59,167 nucleotides of DNA from Gloeocapsa sp. DLM2.Bin57 (GCA_007693955.1 RECR01000075.1:1-59167); one strand, 5' to 3'. Shown: positions 1-9,432, counted from the first letter of the stretch. Notes: generated by a model not told the origin, from the sequence alone. Program-made: numbers and translations.

Positions 1-1
1 T

Positions 2-2050
2 AACCCCGAAACTTATGCTAAAACCACTCTACCCTCTCAAGAATATTTAAGCAACTTTCAAGAAATTAGTCAAGAAGACTTACTCAGATTAGCATCTTTT
101 CCCGAACTTAGTCCAAATCCCATTATTGAAGTTAACTATCAAGGAGAAATTACCTATATTAATTCAGCAGCTAGATTTCAATTAAAAAATATTAAGAAAA
201 TTTTAGATGGATTAATTAAAGAAACCCAAAGTAAACAAGGAGGATTAATTAGAAAAGAGATTCAGGTGGAAAATAGATATTATGATCAATATATCCACTA
301 TTTAGCAGAAAAAAAACTAATCAGAGTATATTTATTTGATGTAACCGAACGTCGTCAAACAGAAGAAGCCTTACAAGCTAGTGAAGCTCGTTATAGAGCA
401 GTTGTCAGACAAGTAGCTGAGGGGATTTGTTTAGTAGATGTAGCTACAGGAAAAATCATCGAAGCTAATAGTGCTTATTGTCAATTATTAGGATATGATC
501 TAACTCAAATACAATTAATTAATTTTGTCGATATTATTGAATATCCCCAGACTTTCTCAGAAAAATTGCAAGAAGTTATTAATAATAATCTGGATTTTTG
601 GGGAGAAGTAATACATCGTCGTCAGGATGGTTGCTTGATAGAAGTAGAAATGAGTATCAGTTTAATTTACTATCAAAATCAACAAATTTTTTGTTGTACA
701 GTCAGAGATATAACCCAAAGAAAACGCAACGAACAACTATTAGCATATCAAGCTTTTCACGATGACTTAACAGGATTAGCTAATCGTAAATTCTTTGAAG
801 TGCAACTTAATTCTATTTTAAGTAATGCTCAAACCAATAATAGCTCCATCGCGGTAATGTTTTTAGATATAGACCATTTTAAGAATATTAACGATACATT
901 AGGACACACAATAGGAGATGAGTTACTTAAAGCTTTTGCAGAGCGACTCAAATCTTGTGTACGTTCTAATGATATAATTAGTCGTTGGGGAGGAGATGAA
1001 TTTACGATTCTAATTTCTAATATTAATCAGAGAGAAGACGTAATTAACTTAGCCCAAAGAATCCTCAAATCCCTAGAACAACCTTTTAACTTATCAAAGC
1101 ATTTACTCTATGTTAAAAGTAGTATTGGTATTGCACTCTATCCCGAAGATGGAGAAGATGGAGAAAATCTGGTTAAAAACGCTGACATAGCTTTATATCG
1201 AGCTAAAAACGAAGGAAGAAACAACTATAGATGTTATACAAGCATCATGAGTTCGGAAATCTCCGCATTACTAGCTTTAGAAAATCAAATCGCTCAAGCT
1301 TTAAACAATCAACAATTGTCTCTCTACTATCAACCCAGAGTTAATATCAAAACCAATAGCATTACAGCTATTGAAGCAGAGGTATTATGGCAACATCCAG
1401 AACAAGGTTTAGTATCTTTACAACCATTTCTCCCCCATTTAGAAGAAACAGAGCAAATTATCCCTTTACGAGACTGGTTAATTGAAACCGCTTGTAAACA
1501 GAGTCAGCAATGGCAACTTCGGGGGTTACCTTTAATTCCTGTTTCTCTTTCCCTATCTTCGCGACAACTACGTCAGTCAAATTTAGTAGAAAAAGTCCAA
1601 GAAATCCTTCAACAGACTAAATTAGCTGCTAATCTGCTGGAATTAGAGGTTAACGAACAAATACTCCTCAAAGATATCGATATGTCTAGTGAAATCCTCA
1701 ATAAACTTATAGAGATTGGAATTCGTATCTGTGTGGATGATTTTGGCACAAGTTATCATTTTATTAGATATTTGCGTAAATTTTTGTTTCATACTCTCAA
1801 AATTGATCAATCTTTGATTCAAGAGTTACCAGATAATCCCCAGGAATCAGGTATAATTGCAGCTATGATTACTTTAGGTAATAGCTTTAACATGAACGTA
1901 GTAGCTCAAGGGATAGAAAAACCAGAACAATTAGCGATACTACGTCAACTAGATTGTCAGGAAATGCAGGGAAACCTATTTAGTCATCCTCTGAGTATAA
2001 TAGAAGTAACAGACTTGTTGGTAAAAGGTTTAGAATTAACAAAACAATAG
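2..2050 (+). CDS. PAS-PAS-GGDEF-EAL c-di-GMP protein (5' end outside window)
   Basis: The reading frame is open to the left edge with no stop, so this is the C-terminal part of a longer protein. It probably had an N-terminal FHA domain like its two downstream paralogues. The first visible block contains LASFPELSPNPIIE, the same PAS-type segment as in the paralogues. A second PAS follows (around RAVVRQVAEGICLVD). The GGDEF domain is canonical: DDLTGLANR, DIDHFKNIND, an intact GGDEF, and an RSND inhibitory site five residues before it. It should therefore make c-di-GMP from two GTP and be product-inhibited. The EAL domain is degenerate: EAL reads EAE, the ELTE-type motif reads EVNE, and the late EGVE motif reads QGIE, so phosphodiesterase activity is doubtful. 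The next paralogue starts 6 bp downstream, suggesting co-transcription. Confidence 0.93.
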   Translation, partial: NPETYAKTTLPSQEYLSNFQEISQEDLLRLASFPELSPNPIIEVNYQGEITYINSAARFQLKNIKKILDGLIKETQSKQGGLIRKEIQVENRYYDQYIHYLAEKKLIRVYLFDVTERRQTEEALQASEARYRAVVRQVAEGICLVDVATGKIIEANSAYCQLLGYDLTQIQLINFVDIIEYPQTFSEKLQEVINNNLDFWGEVIHRRQDGCLIEVEMSISLIYYQNQQIFCCTVRDITQRKRNEQLLAYQAFHDDLTGLANRKFFEVQLNSILSNAQTNNSSIAVMFLDIDHFKNINDTLGHTIGDELLKAFAERLKSCVRSNDIISRWGGDEFTILISNINQREDVINLAQRILKSLEQPFNLSKHLLYVKSSIGIALYPEDGEDGENLVKNADIALYRAKNEGRNNYRCYTSIMSSEISALLALENQIAQALNNQQLSLYYQPRVNIKTNSITAIEAEVLWQHPEQGLVSLQPFLPHLEETEQIIPLRDWLIETACKQSQQWQLRGLPLIPVSLSLSSRQLRQSNLVEKVQEILQQTKLAANLLELEVNEQILLKDIDMSSEILNKLIEIGIRICVDDFGTSYHFIRYLRKFLFHTLKIDQSLIQELPDNPQESGIIAAMITLGNSFNMNVVAQGIEKPEQLAILRQLDCQEMQGNLFSHPLSIIEVTDLLVKGLELTKQ

Positions 2051-2056
2051 ACACAA

Positions 2057-4510
2057 ATGGATAATATCTCTGATACACAATCTCATGTTTTAGTAATAGA
2101 AGAACCCACATCACGTAAAACTATCTTATTAGAAGAAGCAGCCTATTCCTTTGGGAGAGATGCTAGTAACTCCGTAGTTTTATTTTCTAAAAAAGTATCT
2201 CGTCATCACGCTACCTTATTGCGAAGAACAGACCAAAGTAACAATTGTTACTCTTTTTGGATTATTGATGGAAATCTAGAGGGAGAAAGAAGTAAAAATG
2301 GTGTATTTGTTAATGATAAAAGAAGCTTAGTACAAAGCTTAAAACATGATGATGTGATTATTATGGCAGATGTTAAATTAACCTATTATATCACCAATAA
2401 TCTGTCAGAATTTTTAATGATTCAAGCGGGAGACTATAATCATAAAACAACCAAAAAAGAAGAAGCAAGTCAAATTAGAGAAAGTAGCAAAGAAACTTAT
2501 GTTAAAGAAATAACTAGTATTGGGGAGAATGCCCTAGTTAAACTAGCATCATTTCCTGAATTAAGTCCTAATCCGATTATAGAAATTGATTGGCAAGGGA
2601 GAATAACTTATCTTAATCCCACAGCCTTGGCAACATTTCCTAATATTGAAAATATCCAAATCAAACATCCAATTTTAGCTGGATTAACTGAAAATATTCA
2701 ACAACGTCAAGGTAGTTTATTCGTAAGAGAAGTAAGAATAGATCCAGATTGTTTTGAACAATATGTACATTACTTACCCGAAGAAAAATTAATTAGAAGT
2801 TATATATTCAACTTTACTAAGCGGAAAGGAATCGAAGCAAGTCTCAGAGAAAGCAAAAAAATCTATCACCAGTTAGTTAAACAGAGTTCTGATGGAATTT
2901 GTATCATAGATTATGAACATCAAACCTTGATAGAAGCTAATAACTCCTATTGTGAATTATTGGGTTATACTCCCGAAGAAAGCTTGAATTTAAAGCTTAA
3001 AGATATTTGGGTATTAGAAGATTCAGAACTTAAACAAGACGTCAGAACTACTATTAGTACCAAACTAGATAGAGTGCTAGAATTACCCCATAGAAAAAAA
3101 GACGACGAGATTATTAAATTAGAGACAAACTTAAGCTTTACTAACTTCGGCAAAAGACAAATAATCTGTTGTTCAGTGACTAAAGTAAATAGTTCAACAG
3201 AAGTAACAGAAGGAAATCTTCTCTATCATAAAATTACTAATCTAGCTAGTAAAGCTCTCTTTGATGAATTGTTAGCGACTACCTTAGCTAATTGTAAAAG
3301 AAATAAACAACTCACAGCTTTATTGATGCTAGAAATAGATCACTATGCGCAGATAGAGTCTTCATTAGGAGTAGAAAAAGTCGAATTATTATTACAAGAT
3401 ATAGCCAAAAGATTGCGTTCTTGTTTAAGAGCAGGAGACAGTATAGCTCATCCCCAAGATAATCAATTTTACGTACTGTTGGTAGATTTTAATCAAATCA
3501 AAGATAGCGCCAAAGTAGCCCAAAGATTATTAGACGTATTGAGACCACCTTTTGAAATAGATAAACAACGCATTTATATAAGTGTGGGAATTGGTATATC
3601 TATATCTGAAAATCAAGATCAACCTACCCTATTTAATCACGCTCAAATAGCCTTAAATCGCTCTCGTCAAAAAGGCAATAATAACTATCAATTTTATCAA
3701 GCTAATCTTACCACAGAAATCAATAGATTACTAAGATTAGAAACATTATTAGAAGAAGCAATTACTAAAGAAGAATTCTTACTCTATTACCAACCAAGAG
3801 TAAATATTAAAACTAAAAAAATTACCGCAGTAGAAGCCTTATTACGTTGGCAACATCCAGAATTTGGCTTAATTACTCCCGAAAGATTCTTACCAATCGC
3901 TGAAGAAGTCGGTTTAATGATTCCTATAGGAGAATGGGTAATCAAAAAAGCTTGTCAACAAAATCGAAATTGGCAACAATTGGGTTTAGAATCCTTTCCC
4001 ATTGCGGTAAACATCTCAGCTAAACAATTTCAACAACCAGATTTAGTACCCAGAATCGCTGAGATCATCAGTAAAATAGGTTTAGATAGTCAATGTTTAG
4101 AGCTAGAATTAACCGAAAAAGTAATCATCGCTAATCTAGACTACTCCCGTCAAAAACTAGCAGAATTACGTAATTTAGGATTATCTTTAGCTCTAGATGA
4201 TTTTAACCCAATGTCGTCTTCAGTAGGTTATCTTAGACAGTTTCCCCTAGATAGTATCAAAATTCATCAATCTTTTCTGGCACAATTAACAGAAGCATCC
4301 TCTGGTTTAAGTGCAGTAGCTTCAACAATAGCCATGGGAAAAGAATTTAACCTTAAAATTATTGTAGAGGGAGTAGAGACCACAGAACAGTTAAAATTAT
4401 TAAAAAGCCTCGATTGTGAACAGATGCAAGGCTACTTATTTAGCCCGGCTGTAAGTTACGAAAATATTTACGAATTTTTGACTAATCCAGAGTCTCTAAT
4501 TCCAGGTTAA
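2057..4510 (+). CDS. FHA-PAS-PAS-degenerate GGDEF-EAL phosphodiesterase-like protein
   Basis: This 817-residue protein has an N-terminal FHA phosphothreonine-binding domain (FGRDASN near residue 32, SRHHA near 48), then the LASFPELSPNPIIE PAS block, a second PAS, a GGDEF-like domain and a C-terminal EAL domain. The GGDEF signature is replaced by QDNQF, so cyclase activity should be lost. An RAGD motif is kept in the inhibitory-site position and could still bind c-di-GMP. The EAL domain looks complete: VEALLRW, VNISA, ELTEK, DDF, the catalytic lysine (SIKI), VEGVE and MQGYLF. It is therefore the likeliest active phosphodiesterase of the three tandem copies. FHA suggests control by Ser/Thr kinases; PAS suggests small-molecule or redox input. 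The ATG lies 6 bp after the preceding stop. Confidence 0.95.
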   Translation: MDNISDTQSHVLVIEEPTSRKTILLEEAAYSFGRDASNSVVLFSKKVSRHHATLLRRTDQSNNCYSFWIIDGNLEGERSKNGVFVNDKRSLVQSLKHDDVIIMADVKLTYYITNNLSEFLMIQAGDYNHKTTKKEEASQIRESSKETYVKEITSIGENALVKLASFPELSPNPIIEIDWQGRITYLNPTALATFPNIENIQIKHPILAGLTENIQQRQGSLFVREVRIDPDCFEQYVHYLPEEKLIRSYIFNFTKRKGIEASLRESKKIYHQLVKQSSDGICIIDYEHQTLIEANNSYCELLGYTPEESLNLKLKDIWVLEDSELKQDVRTTISTKLDRVLELPHRKKDDEIIKLETNLSFTNFGKRQIICCSVTKVNSSTEVTEGNLLYHKITNLASKALFDELLATTLANCKRNKQLTALLMLEIDHYAQIESSLGVEKVELLLQDIAKRLRSCLRAGDSIAHPQDNQFYVLLVDFNQIKDSAKVAQRLLDVLRPPFEIDKQRIYISVGIGISISENQDQPTLFNHAQIALNRSRQKGNNNYQFYQANLTTEINRLLRLETLLEEAITKEEFLLYYQPRVNIKTKKITAVEALLRWQHPEFGLITPERFLPIAEEVGLMIPIGEWVIKKACQQNRNWQQLGLESFPIAVNISAKQFQQPDLVPRIAEIISKIGLDSQCLELELTEKVIIANLDYSRQKLAELRNLGLSLALDDFNPMSSSVGYLRQFPLDSIKIHQSFLAQLTEASSGLSAVASTIAMGKEFNLKIIVEGVETTEQLKLLKSLDCEQMQGYLFSPAVSYENIYEFLTNPESLIPG

Positions 4511-4574
4511 ACTCTGTTAACGGTTGAGGAAATTAGGACACAATTTATATAGGTATTGCCACCAAATCAGTCAC

Positions 4575-7082
4575 ATGAATAATTTACCCTTTCGCCATAT
4601 TCTCGTCATTGAAGATGAAAAATCCAGAAGGATTGTCTCTTTAGAAGAGACTATTTATTCTATAGGGCGTGATGCAAGTAATGCGATCGTCATTTATGAT
4701 CGCCAAGTATCTCGCTTTCACGCAACATTGATGCGAGAGGAAGATACAGCCAATCAACAAACTGGTTATAAAGTCATTGACGGGGATTTACGAGGGAATA
4801 TCAGCACTAATGGAATCGTAGTCAACGGGAAACCGAGTCTCTCTCACACCCTTAAACATGGGGATGTAGTGCGTTTTGGCGAAAAAGCCAAAGCTTTATA
4901 TTATATTCTCTCAGATCCTTCGGTGATTAGTTTATTTAAAAACAACGAAGAAATAGGAGAAATAGATGATTCAGACAACGAAACAGCACAACAAGAAGCC
5001 ATAATCAATCAAGAAAATTATAAAACAACTCTCACTTCAGAAAAAGATTTAGAAGAAATGAGTCAGAGAGAGTTGATTAGGTTAGCTTCTTTTCCAGAAT
5101 TAAGCCCCAATCCCATTATAGAGATAAATTGGTCTGGAGAAATAACCTATCTCAACCCCGCAGCAAGTTTAAAATTTAAAGATGTTAATCAATTAAGAGC
5201 ACAACACCCCATACTATCAGGCTTGACCAATAATTGTCAAAGTAAACACGGTAGTTTATTCGTTAGAGAAGTTAAAATAGGTCTAGAAGTATTTGAACAA
5301 TACGTTCATTATCTCTCGGAAAATAAATTAATCAGAAGTTATATCTTTGACTTTACTAAACGTAAACAAGTAGAAGCAGCATTAAGAGAAAGCGAACAAT
5401 TATATCGTACAGTAGTGCGTCAAAGTTTTGAAGGAATATTTCTAGTAGATGCTCAAACTCATAAAATACTAGAAGCTAACCAAAGTTATTGCGAGTTAGT
5501 AGGTTATTCCCTAGAAGAAATTTTAGGAATGAGTTTAGAAGATATCGTAGTTTTTGGTACAGAAATTAATGGGGAAAACCTCAAAACCTATTTAATAGAA
5601 AAACAAGATACAATCGTTGAATCAGTCCACTGTTGTAAAGATAAATCATCCATAACAGTAGGATTAAGCGTTAGTTTTATCAACTCAAGAATTAGAGAAA
5701 TATTCTGTTTTGCTGTACATCGAGCCACAGACCAAAAATTATTAAAACAAGAAAAAAGAGACGAATTAACAGGATTATTTAATCTGAGTTTTATAACAGA
5801 CCATTGGAAATTAATATTTACTAACGCCGAAAAATATGAACGTCAAATAGCCTTAATATTATTAGATATACAGCGTTTTGAGGAAATAAATCGTCTATTT
5901 GGGGAAACAGTAGGAGATAATTGTCTGGCTGAAATAGGTAAAAGATTAAAAATATGTGAGGAATATGGAGCGATCGCTGTACGTTGTCATGAAGATAACT
6001 TCGCCATTTTATTACCAACTATAAACAACTTTAACGACGTCGGCAAACTAGCTCAACTATTGCTAGATAACTTGAGACAACCAATCCATGTTCCCCGAGA
6101 AGATAGTCAACCCCTGGTTAAAGATTCCCAAGAAATTAAACTAAACTTTAGCCTAGGTATAGGTATTTATCCCACCGACGCCCAAGATTTTGACAACCTC
6201 TGGCGTAATACAGAAACCGCTTTACAACGTAGTCAAGAAACAGGAAGCAATAACTATCAATTCTATAGCGCTAGTATGACTTCTAGGGCTAATCGTCAAG
6301 TCAGATTAGAAAGTTTACTACAAGGAGCAATCTCAGCACAAGGATTATATTTAGCTTATCAACCCATTGTCAATATTCAATCAGGGATGATTACAGGAAT
6401 GGAAGCACTCTTACGATGGCGAGATCTAGAGCTACAAAGAGTACCACCTGCGACATTAATCGCTCTAGCAGAAGAAATGGAGATAATCAACCCTATCGGG
6501 GAATGGGTGCTCAAAGCCGCTTGCTTGCAGAATTATGTTTGGCAACAAAATGGTATCAGCAATATTCCAGTTAGTGTCAATCTCTCCTCTAAACAACTGC
6601 AAACCAACAATTTAGCCCCTACTATTGCTCGTATCTTACAAAGCACTAAATTAGAGCCACACTGGTTAGAATTGGAAATCACCGAAGAAGCGATCGTGGA
6701 AAATAGCGAGACAATCTTTAAAGTATTGCGCGATATTCTGCAGATGGGAGTACAAATCTCTATCGATGGTTTTGGTGGTAGTCATTGCTCCCTCACCTTC
6801 TTAAAAAAATTCCCCTTCCACACTTTAAAAGTACACCCATCCTTCATCAAAGAATTAGAAGATAACCCCAAAGATACCAGTATTATCTCAGCCATTGTCA
6901 GTCTAGGTCAAAGTTTTAACATGAGAGTTGTTGCTAAAGGAGTAGAGAAAATCCAACAATTAAAATTATTACGTAAACTGCAATGTCACGAAATGCAAGG
7001 CTATCTCTTTAGTGAGCCCCTCAACGCAGAAGATGCTACTAACGTACTGAGAAGAGGTAATGTTAATTATTTAATTCCTTAA
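4575..7082 (+). CDS. FHA-PAS-PAS-GGDEF-EAL paralogue with both catalytic domains degenerate
   Basis: I chose the ATG at 4575 (835 residues) because it aligns with the paralogue's N-terminus; an upstream in-frame TTG at 4524 would add 17 uncharacteristic residues. Order: FHA (SIGRDASN, SRFHATL), the FPELSPNPIIE PAS block, a second PAS (VVRQSFEGIFLVD), a GGDEF-like and an EAL-like domain. The GGDEF motif reads HEDNF and the RxxD inhibitory site is gone. The EAL domain keeps MEALLRW, VNLSS and EITEE, but the metal-binding DD pair reads DG and EGVE reads KGVE, so phosphodiesterase activity is doubtful. It may work as a c-di-GMP receptor or scaffold. A second copy of its last codons lies at 7882-7951, left by a tandem duplication. 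Confidence 0.94.
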   Translation: MNNLPFRHILVIEDEKSRRIVSLEETIYSIGRDASNAIVIYDRQVSRFHATLMREEDTANQQTGYKVIDGDLRGNISTNGIVVNGKPSLSHTLKHGDVVRFGEKAKALYYILSDPSVISLFKNNEEIGEIDDSDNETAQQEAIINQENYKTTLTSEKDLEEMSQRELIRLASFPELSPNPIIEINWSGEITYLNPAASLKFKDVNQLRAQHPILSGLTNNCQSKHGSLFVREVKIGLEVFEQYVHYLSENKLIRSYIFDFTKRKQVEAALRESEQLYRTVVRQSFEGIFLVDAQTHKILEANQSYCELVGYSLEEILGMSLEDIVVFGTEINGENLKTYLIEKQDTIVESVHCCKDKSSITVGLSVSFINSRIREIFCFAVHRATDQKLLKQEKRDELTGLFNLSFITDHWKLIFTNAEKYERQIALILLDIQRFEEINRLFGETVGDNCLAEIGKRLKICEEYGAIAVRCHEDNFAILLPTINNFNDVGKLAQLLLDNLRQPIHVPREDSQPLVKDSQEIKLNFSLGIGIYPTDAQDFDNLWRNTETALQRSQETGSNNYQFYSASMTSRANRQVRLESLLQGAISAQGLYLAYQPIVNIQSGMITGMEALLRWRDLELQRVPPATLIALAEEMEIINPIGEWVLKAACLQNYVWQQNGISNIPVSVNLSSKQLQTNNLAPTIARILQSTKLEPHWLELEITEEAIVENSETIFKVLRDILQMGVQISIDGFGGSHCSLTFLKKFPFHTLKVHPSFIKELEDNPKDTSIISAIVSLGQSFNMRVVAKGVEKIQQLKLLRKLQCHEMQGYLFSEPLNAEDATNVLRRGNVNYLIP

Positions 7083-7098
7083 CACTACCTAGTTATAA

Positions 7099-7111
7099 GC
7101 GAGCTGCTCGC
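7099..7111. terminator. Short GC hairpin between convergent EAL and RTX genes
   Basis: GCGAG-CTG-CTCGC forms a 5-bp stem with a 3-base loop in the 42-bp gap between convergent stop codons. The second copy (about 7969-7981) keeps pairing through one wobble. There is no clear T-run, so a terminator role is only likely from its position. Confidence 0.35.
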
Positions 7112-7124
7112 ACTTCTGTAGATT

Positions 7125-7820
7125 TTAATGTGCAACTATAAGATCAGAAGCAATTAAAGAAGGGTTACCTAAAAGAGTCGCGAAATGACCACCATCATCC
7201 CAATTAGAAGCAAAGCCAGAAGCATTACGATTGGGATTGTAAAATAATTTCCCATTAGTTCTATTGTAGGTAATTAAAGCATTACTCAATTCAGCTAAGC
7301 GATCGCTAGCAACATAAGCAAAATCCCAATAACTTAGACTATTTGTCCAAATTGGTAAAGCAGCAAAATCACTTCTGTGTAAGACGATTTTATCCCCTTC
7401 TAAACGACTAAAATCATGAATAATATCTACACCTAGATCGCTAAAACCTCTACCTGTACCAAAAACAAATCTATCAGCGCCAGGTCCACCAATCAGGGTA
7501 TCATACCCTATGCCCCCATTGAGGTAATCATCTCCATTCTCCCCATAGAGGACATCATTTCCTGCTTCTCCATAGAGTACATCATTTCCATCTCCACCAA
7601 AAAGCATGTCGTTGCCGGATAAGGAACGTGAATAAAGCGTATTGTTTTCGGAAAACACAAGAGAGCCGCTTCCTCCATAGATGGTGTCGTCACCACTAAG
7701 ACCGTAGATAATATCATTCCCGCCCATACCATATATTATGTCTTTTCCATGGCGAAATCCTTTTTTTTTCGTTCCTACTAGGTGCTCGTTATTATTTGTT
7801 CCACGAATTACATTAGTCAT
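7125..7820 (-). CDS. RTX (hemolysin-type) calcium-binding protein, short copy
   Basis: The 231-residue protein starts at the ATG at 7820, which aligns with the start of its neighbour and has GGGAGA upstream; the in-frame start at 7838 lacks that support. After a short N-terminus ([12 protein letters not shown]) come glycine/aspartate-rich nonapeptides such as GGNDIIYG and [10 protein letters not shown], the parallel beta-roll repeats that bind calcium. A C-terminal block ([21 protein letters not shown]) resembles the tail of type I-secreted RTX proteins. No signal peptide is visible, consistent with ABC-type export, but no exporter genes are in the window. It is a tandem duplicate of the 7994-8941 gene with fewer repeats. 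Its function beyond calcium binding and likely secretion is unknown. Confidence 0.9.
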   Translation of the reverse strand: MTNVIRGTNNNEHLVGTKKKGFRHGKDIIYGMGGNDIIYGLSGDDTIYGGSGSLVFSENNTLYSRSLSGNDMLFGGDGNDVLYGEAGNDVLYGENGDDYLNGGIGYDTLIGGPGADRFVFGTGRGFSDLGVDIIHDFSRLEGDKIVLHRSDFAALPIWTNSLSYWDFAYVASDRLAELSNALITYNRTNGKLFYNPNRNASGFASNWDDGGHFATLLGNPSLIASDLIVAH

Positions 7821-7881
7821 AATTTTAAATTCTCCCAAATTGTTCTGTCACTTATAAATACGTAATTCTTGCTCAGAATAT

Positions 7882-7951
7882 CTTTTTAGTGAACCAGCTA
7901 AATACTACAAAAATACTGAGAAGAGGTAATGTTAATTATTTAATTCCTTAA
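7882..7951 (+). pseudogene. Remnant of the EAL gene 3' end
   Basis: This segment matches the last about 25 codons of the 4575-7082 gene: the LFSEP codons at the start and the LRRGNVNYLIP codons plus stop at the end. A short internal deletion shifts the frame between them. It has no start or domain of its own. It marks the junction of the tandem duplication that copied the RTX gene. Confidence 0.8.
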
Positions 7952-7993
7952 CACTACCTAGTTATAAGTGAGCTGCTCGCACTTCTGTAGATT

Positions 7994-8941
7994 TTAATGT
8001 GCAACTATAAGATCAGAAGCTATTAAAGGAGGGTTACCAGAAAGAGTCGCAAAGTGACCACCAGCATCAGAATTAGAAGCAAAGCCAAAAGCATTACGAT
8101 TGGGATTGTAAAATAATTTCCCATTAGTTCTATTGTAGGTAATCAAAGCATTACTCAATTCAGCTAGGCGATCGCTAGTAACAGAAGCAAAATCCCCAGA
8201 ACTCAGACCATTTGTCGAAATTGGTAAAGCAGTAAAATCACTTCTGTGTAAGACGATTTTATCCCTTTCCAGATAACGAAAATCACTAATAGTATCTACA
8301 CCTAAATTAAAGCGACTAAAACTTCTCCCTACACCGAAAGCAAATCGATCAGCGCCAGGTCCACCAATCAGTGTATCATTTCCTCTTCCTCCATTGAGAT
8401 AATCATTTCCACCACCTCCCAAAAGGGTATCATCTCCATCACCCCCCCAAAGGGTATCATTTCCATTCTCTCCAAAAAGGAAGTCATTTCCTCTCTCTCC
8501 ATGAAGGACATCATTTCCATCACCCCCCCAAAGGCTATCATTTCCTAAACCACCATAGAGAACATCATTGCCATTCTGTCCAAAGAGTCGGTCATTGTCT
8601 CCCTCTCCATAAAGGGTATCATTTCCATTTCCACCATAGAGAACATCATTTCCTGGACCTCCATAAAGAACATCATTGCCATTCTCTCCAAAGAGTAGGT
8701 CATTTCCTCCCTCTCCATAAAGGACATCATCTCCATCTCCACCATAGAGAGTATCGTTTCCAGAAAAAGTCCCATAACCGTCTCCCCCGTAGAGAGTGTC
8801 ATTACCGCTGAGACCGAAAATAATATCATTCCCACCTAGACCAAATATTCTGTCTCTCCCATGACGAATAATCCCCCATCCTCTTTTTTCTGTTCCTGTT
8901 AGGCGATCGTTGCCATTTGTTCCGTAAGTTACCTTAGTCAT
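7994..8941 (-). CDS. RTX (hemolysin-type) calcium-binding protein, long copy
   Basis: The 315-residue paralogue of the preceding RTX protein begins MTKVTYGTNGND, with GGAG about 12 bases before its ATG. It has roughly twice as many nonapeptides (GGNGNDTLYG, GENGNDVLYG and similar), giving a longer predicted calcium-loaded beta-roll. The C-terminal block ([23 protein letters not shown]) is nearly the same as in the short copy, so repeat number is the main difference. Its leader shares a 26-bp sequence (8977-9002) with the short copy and with the region upstream of the exported protein at 10449. It is probably secreted; partner and substrate are unknown. Confidence 0.92.
   Translation of the reverse strand: MTKVTYGTNGNDRLTGTEKRGWGIIRHGRDRIFGLGGNDIIFGLSGNDTLYGGDGYGTFSGNDTLYGGDGDDVLYGEGGNDLLFGENGNDVLYGGPGNDVLYGGNGNDTLYGEGDNDRLFGQNGNDVLYGGLGNDSLWGGDGNDVLHGERGNDFLFGENGNDTLWGGDGDDTLLGGGGNDYLNGGRGNDTLIGGPGADRFAFGVGRSFSRFNLGVDTISDFRYLERDKIVLHRSDFTALPISTNGLSSGDFASVTSDRLAELSNALITYNRTNGKLFYNPNRNAFGFASNSDAGGHFATLSGNPPLIASDLIVAH
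8380..8835. repeat. Nonapeptide-encoding 27-bp repeat DNA of the long RTX gene
   Basis: Imperfect 27-bp units recur (for example ATCATTTCC-type starts followed by CTCC or CACC). Each encodes one GGxGxDxLx nonapeptide on the minus strand. Such DNA changes copy number easily, which explains the length difference between the two RTX paralogues. Confidence 0.8.
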
Positions 8942-8975
8942 AATTTTTAAGTCTCCAAAATTGTCTTGTCACTTA

Positions 8976-9118
8976 TAAATACGTAATTCTTGCTCAGAAT
9001 ATTCCTAAAGTTATGTAACAAATTTTTTTAACAAATTGCCGTAAATGTGCTACAAGACTAACGTGGCTACGGTCTAAAATAATGAATAAAAAATTTATAG
9101 CTAGTTGTTTGATAGCAG
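8976..9118 (+). repeat. 143-bp direct repeat, left copy (flanks xisHI)
   Basis: This copy aligns over its full 143 bp with 10343-10485 in the same orientation, with scattered mismatches. It includes TACGTAATTCTTGCTCAG and AACGTGGCTACGGTCTAAAA. In the right copy it is the leader and first signal-peptide codons of the exported protein gene at 10449. Here it leads into a truncated gene remnant. Confidence 0.88.
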
Positions 9119-9168
9119 TTACTTTTGTTTCTTTGACTTCTGAAGATGCAGCAAGTACGCCGAGATAA
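9082..9168 (+). pseudogene. Truncated remnant of the exported-protein gene family (28 codons)
   Basis: The ATG opens MNKKFIASCLIA, identical to the start of the protein encoded from 10449. The sequence then drifts (EDAAS still matches the signal-peptide cleavage area) and stops after 28 codons. The upstream leader is the left 143-bp repeat. I read it as the 5' stump of a third family member. A functional 28-residue peptide cannot be excluded but is unlikely. From here to 9432 (264 bp) I see no gene. Confidence 0.7.
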
Positions 9169-9432
9169 GTTTTATAATACAAGAACACTATCTTTGGGGG
9201 CTAAAAGTCATATAACAAGTTTTATTAGGCAATTATACTACATATGTGTTCATGCACTCCCGTACAAAGCATCTCATCAGCAACTATATATTATGGTGAT
9301 CCTTCACTAAGCAGGACTCAATCCCCTCATTCTCGGGAGATGCAAAACTGTATCTGATTATAGTCTATAATTAAGATGGGTTTTTTCTTGACCAATCTAG
9401 AATTAATAATTAATAGTTAATACTTTTTACTA

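Larger units (their letters stand above)
7003..9002. repeat. Tandem segmental duplication (EAL gene 3' end + RTX gene)
   Basis: Two adjacent units share the same order. Unit A (about 7003-7881) and unit B (about 7882-9002) each hold the last codons of the EAL gene, a short hairpin region, an RTX gene on the minus strand and its upstream leader. The stretch after the EAL stop is almost identical in the two (around 7081-7140 and 7951-8010). Unit B is about 240 bp longer, which matches the extra nonapeptide repeats in its RTX gene. Unit ends were placed by eye. Confidence 0.85.

Noticed and set aside
7508-7732. 74-codon minus-strand frame inside the short RTX gene, Met-rich
   Set aside because: It is an alternate frame of the RTX repeats; the same pattern appears at 8545-8835 in the long copy.
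8380-8835. Regular repeats that might suggest a CRISPR array
   Set aside because: The period is 27 bp with no unique spacers, and it encodes calcium-binding nonapeptides in frame.
8994-9188. 64-codon minus-strand frame upstream of the long RTX gene
   Set aside because: It reads through the left 143-bp repeat and the gene remnant in antisense; no protein pattern.
9169-9432. Search for a tRNA or attachment site between the gene remnant and xisH
   Set aside because: I see no cloverleaf-like T-arm or core sequence; tRNA genes were not recognised anywhere in the window by eye.
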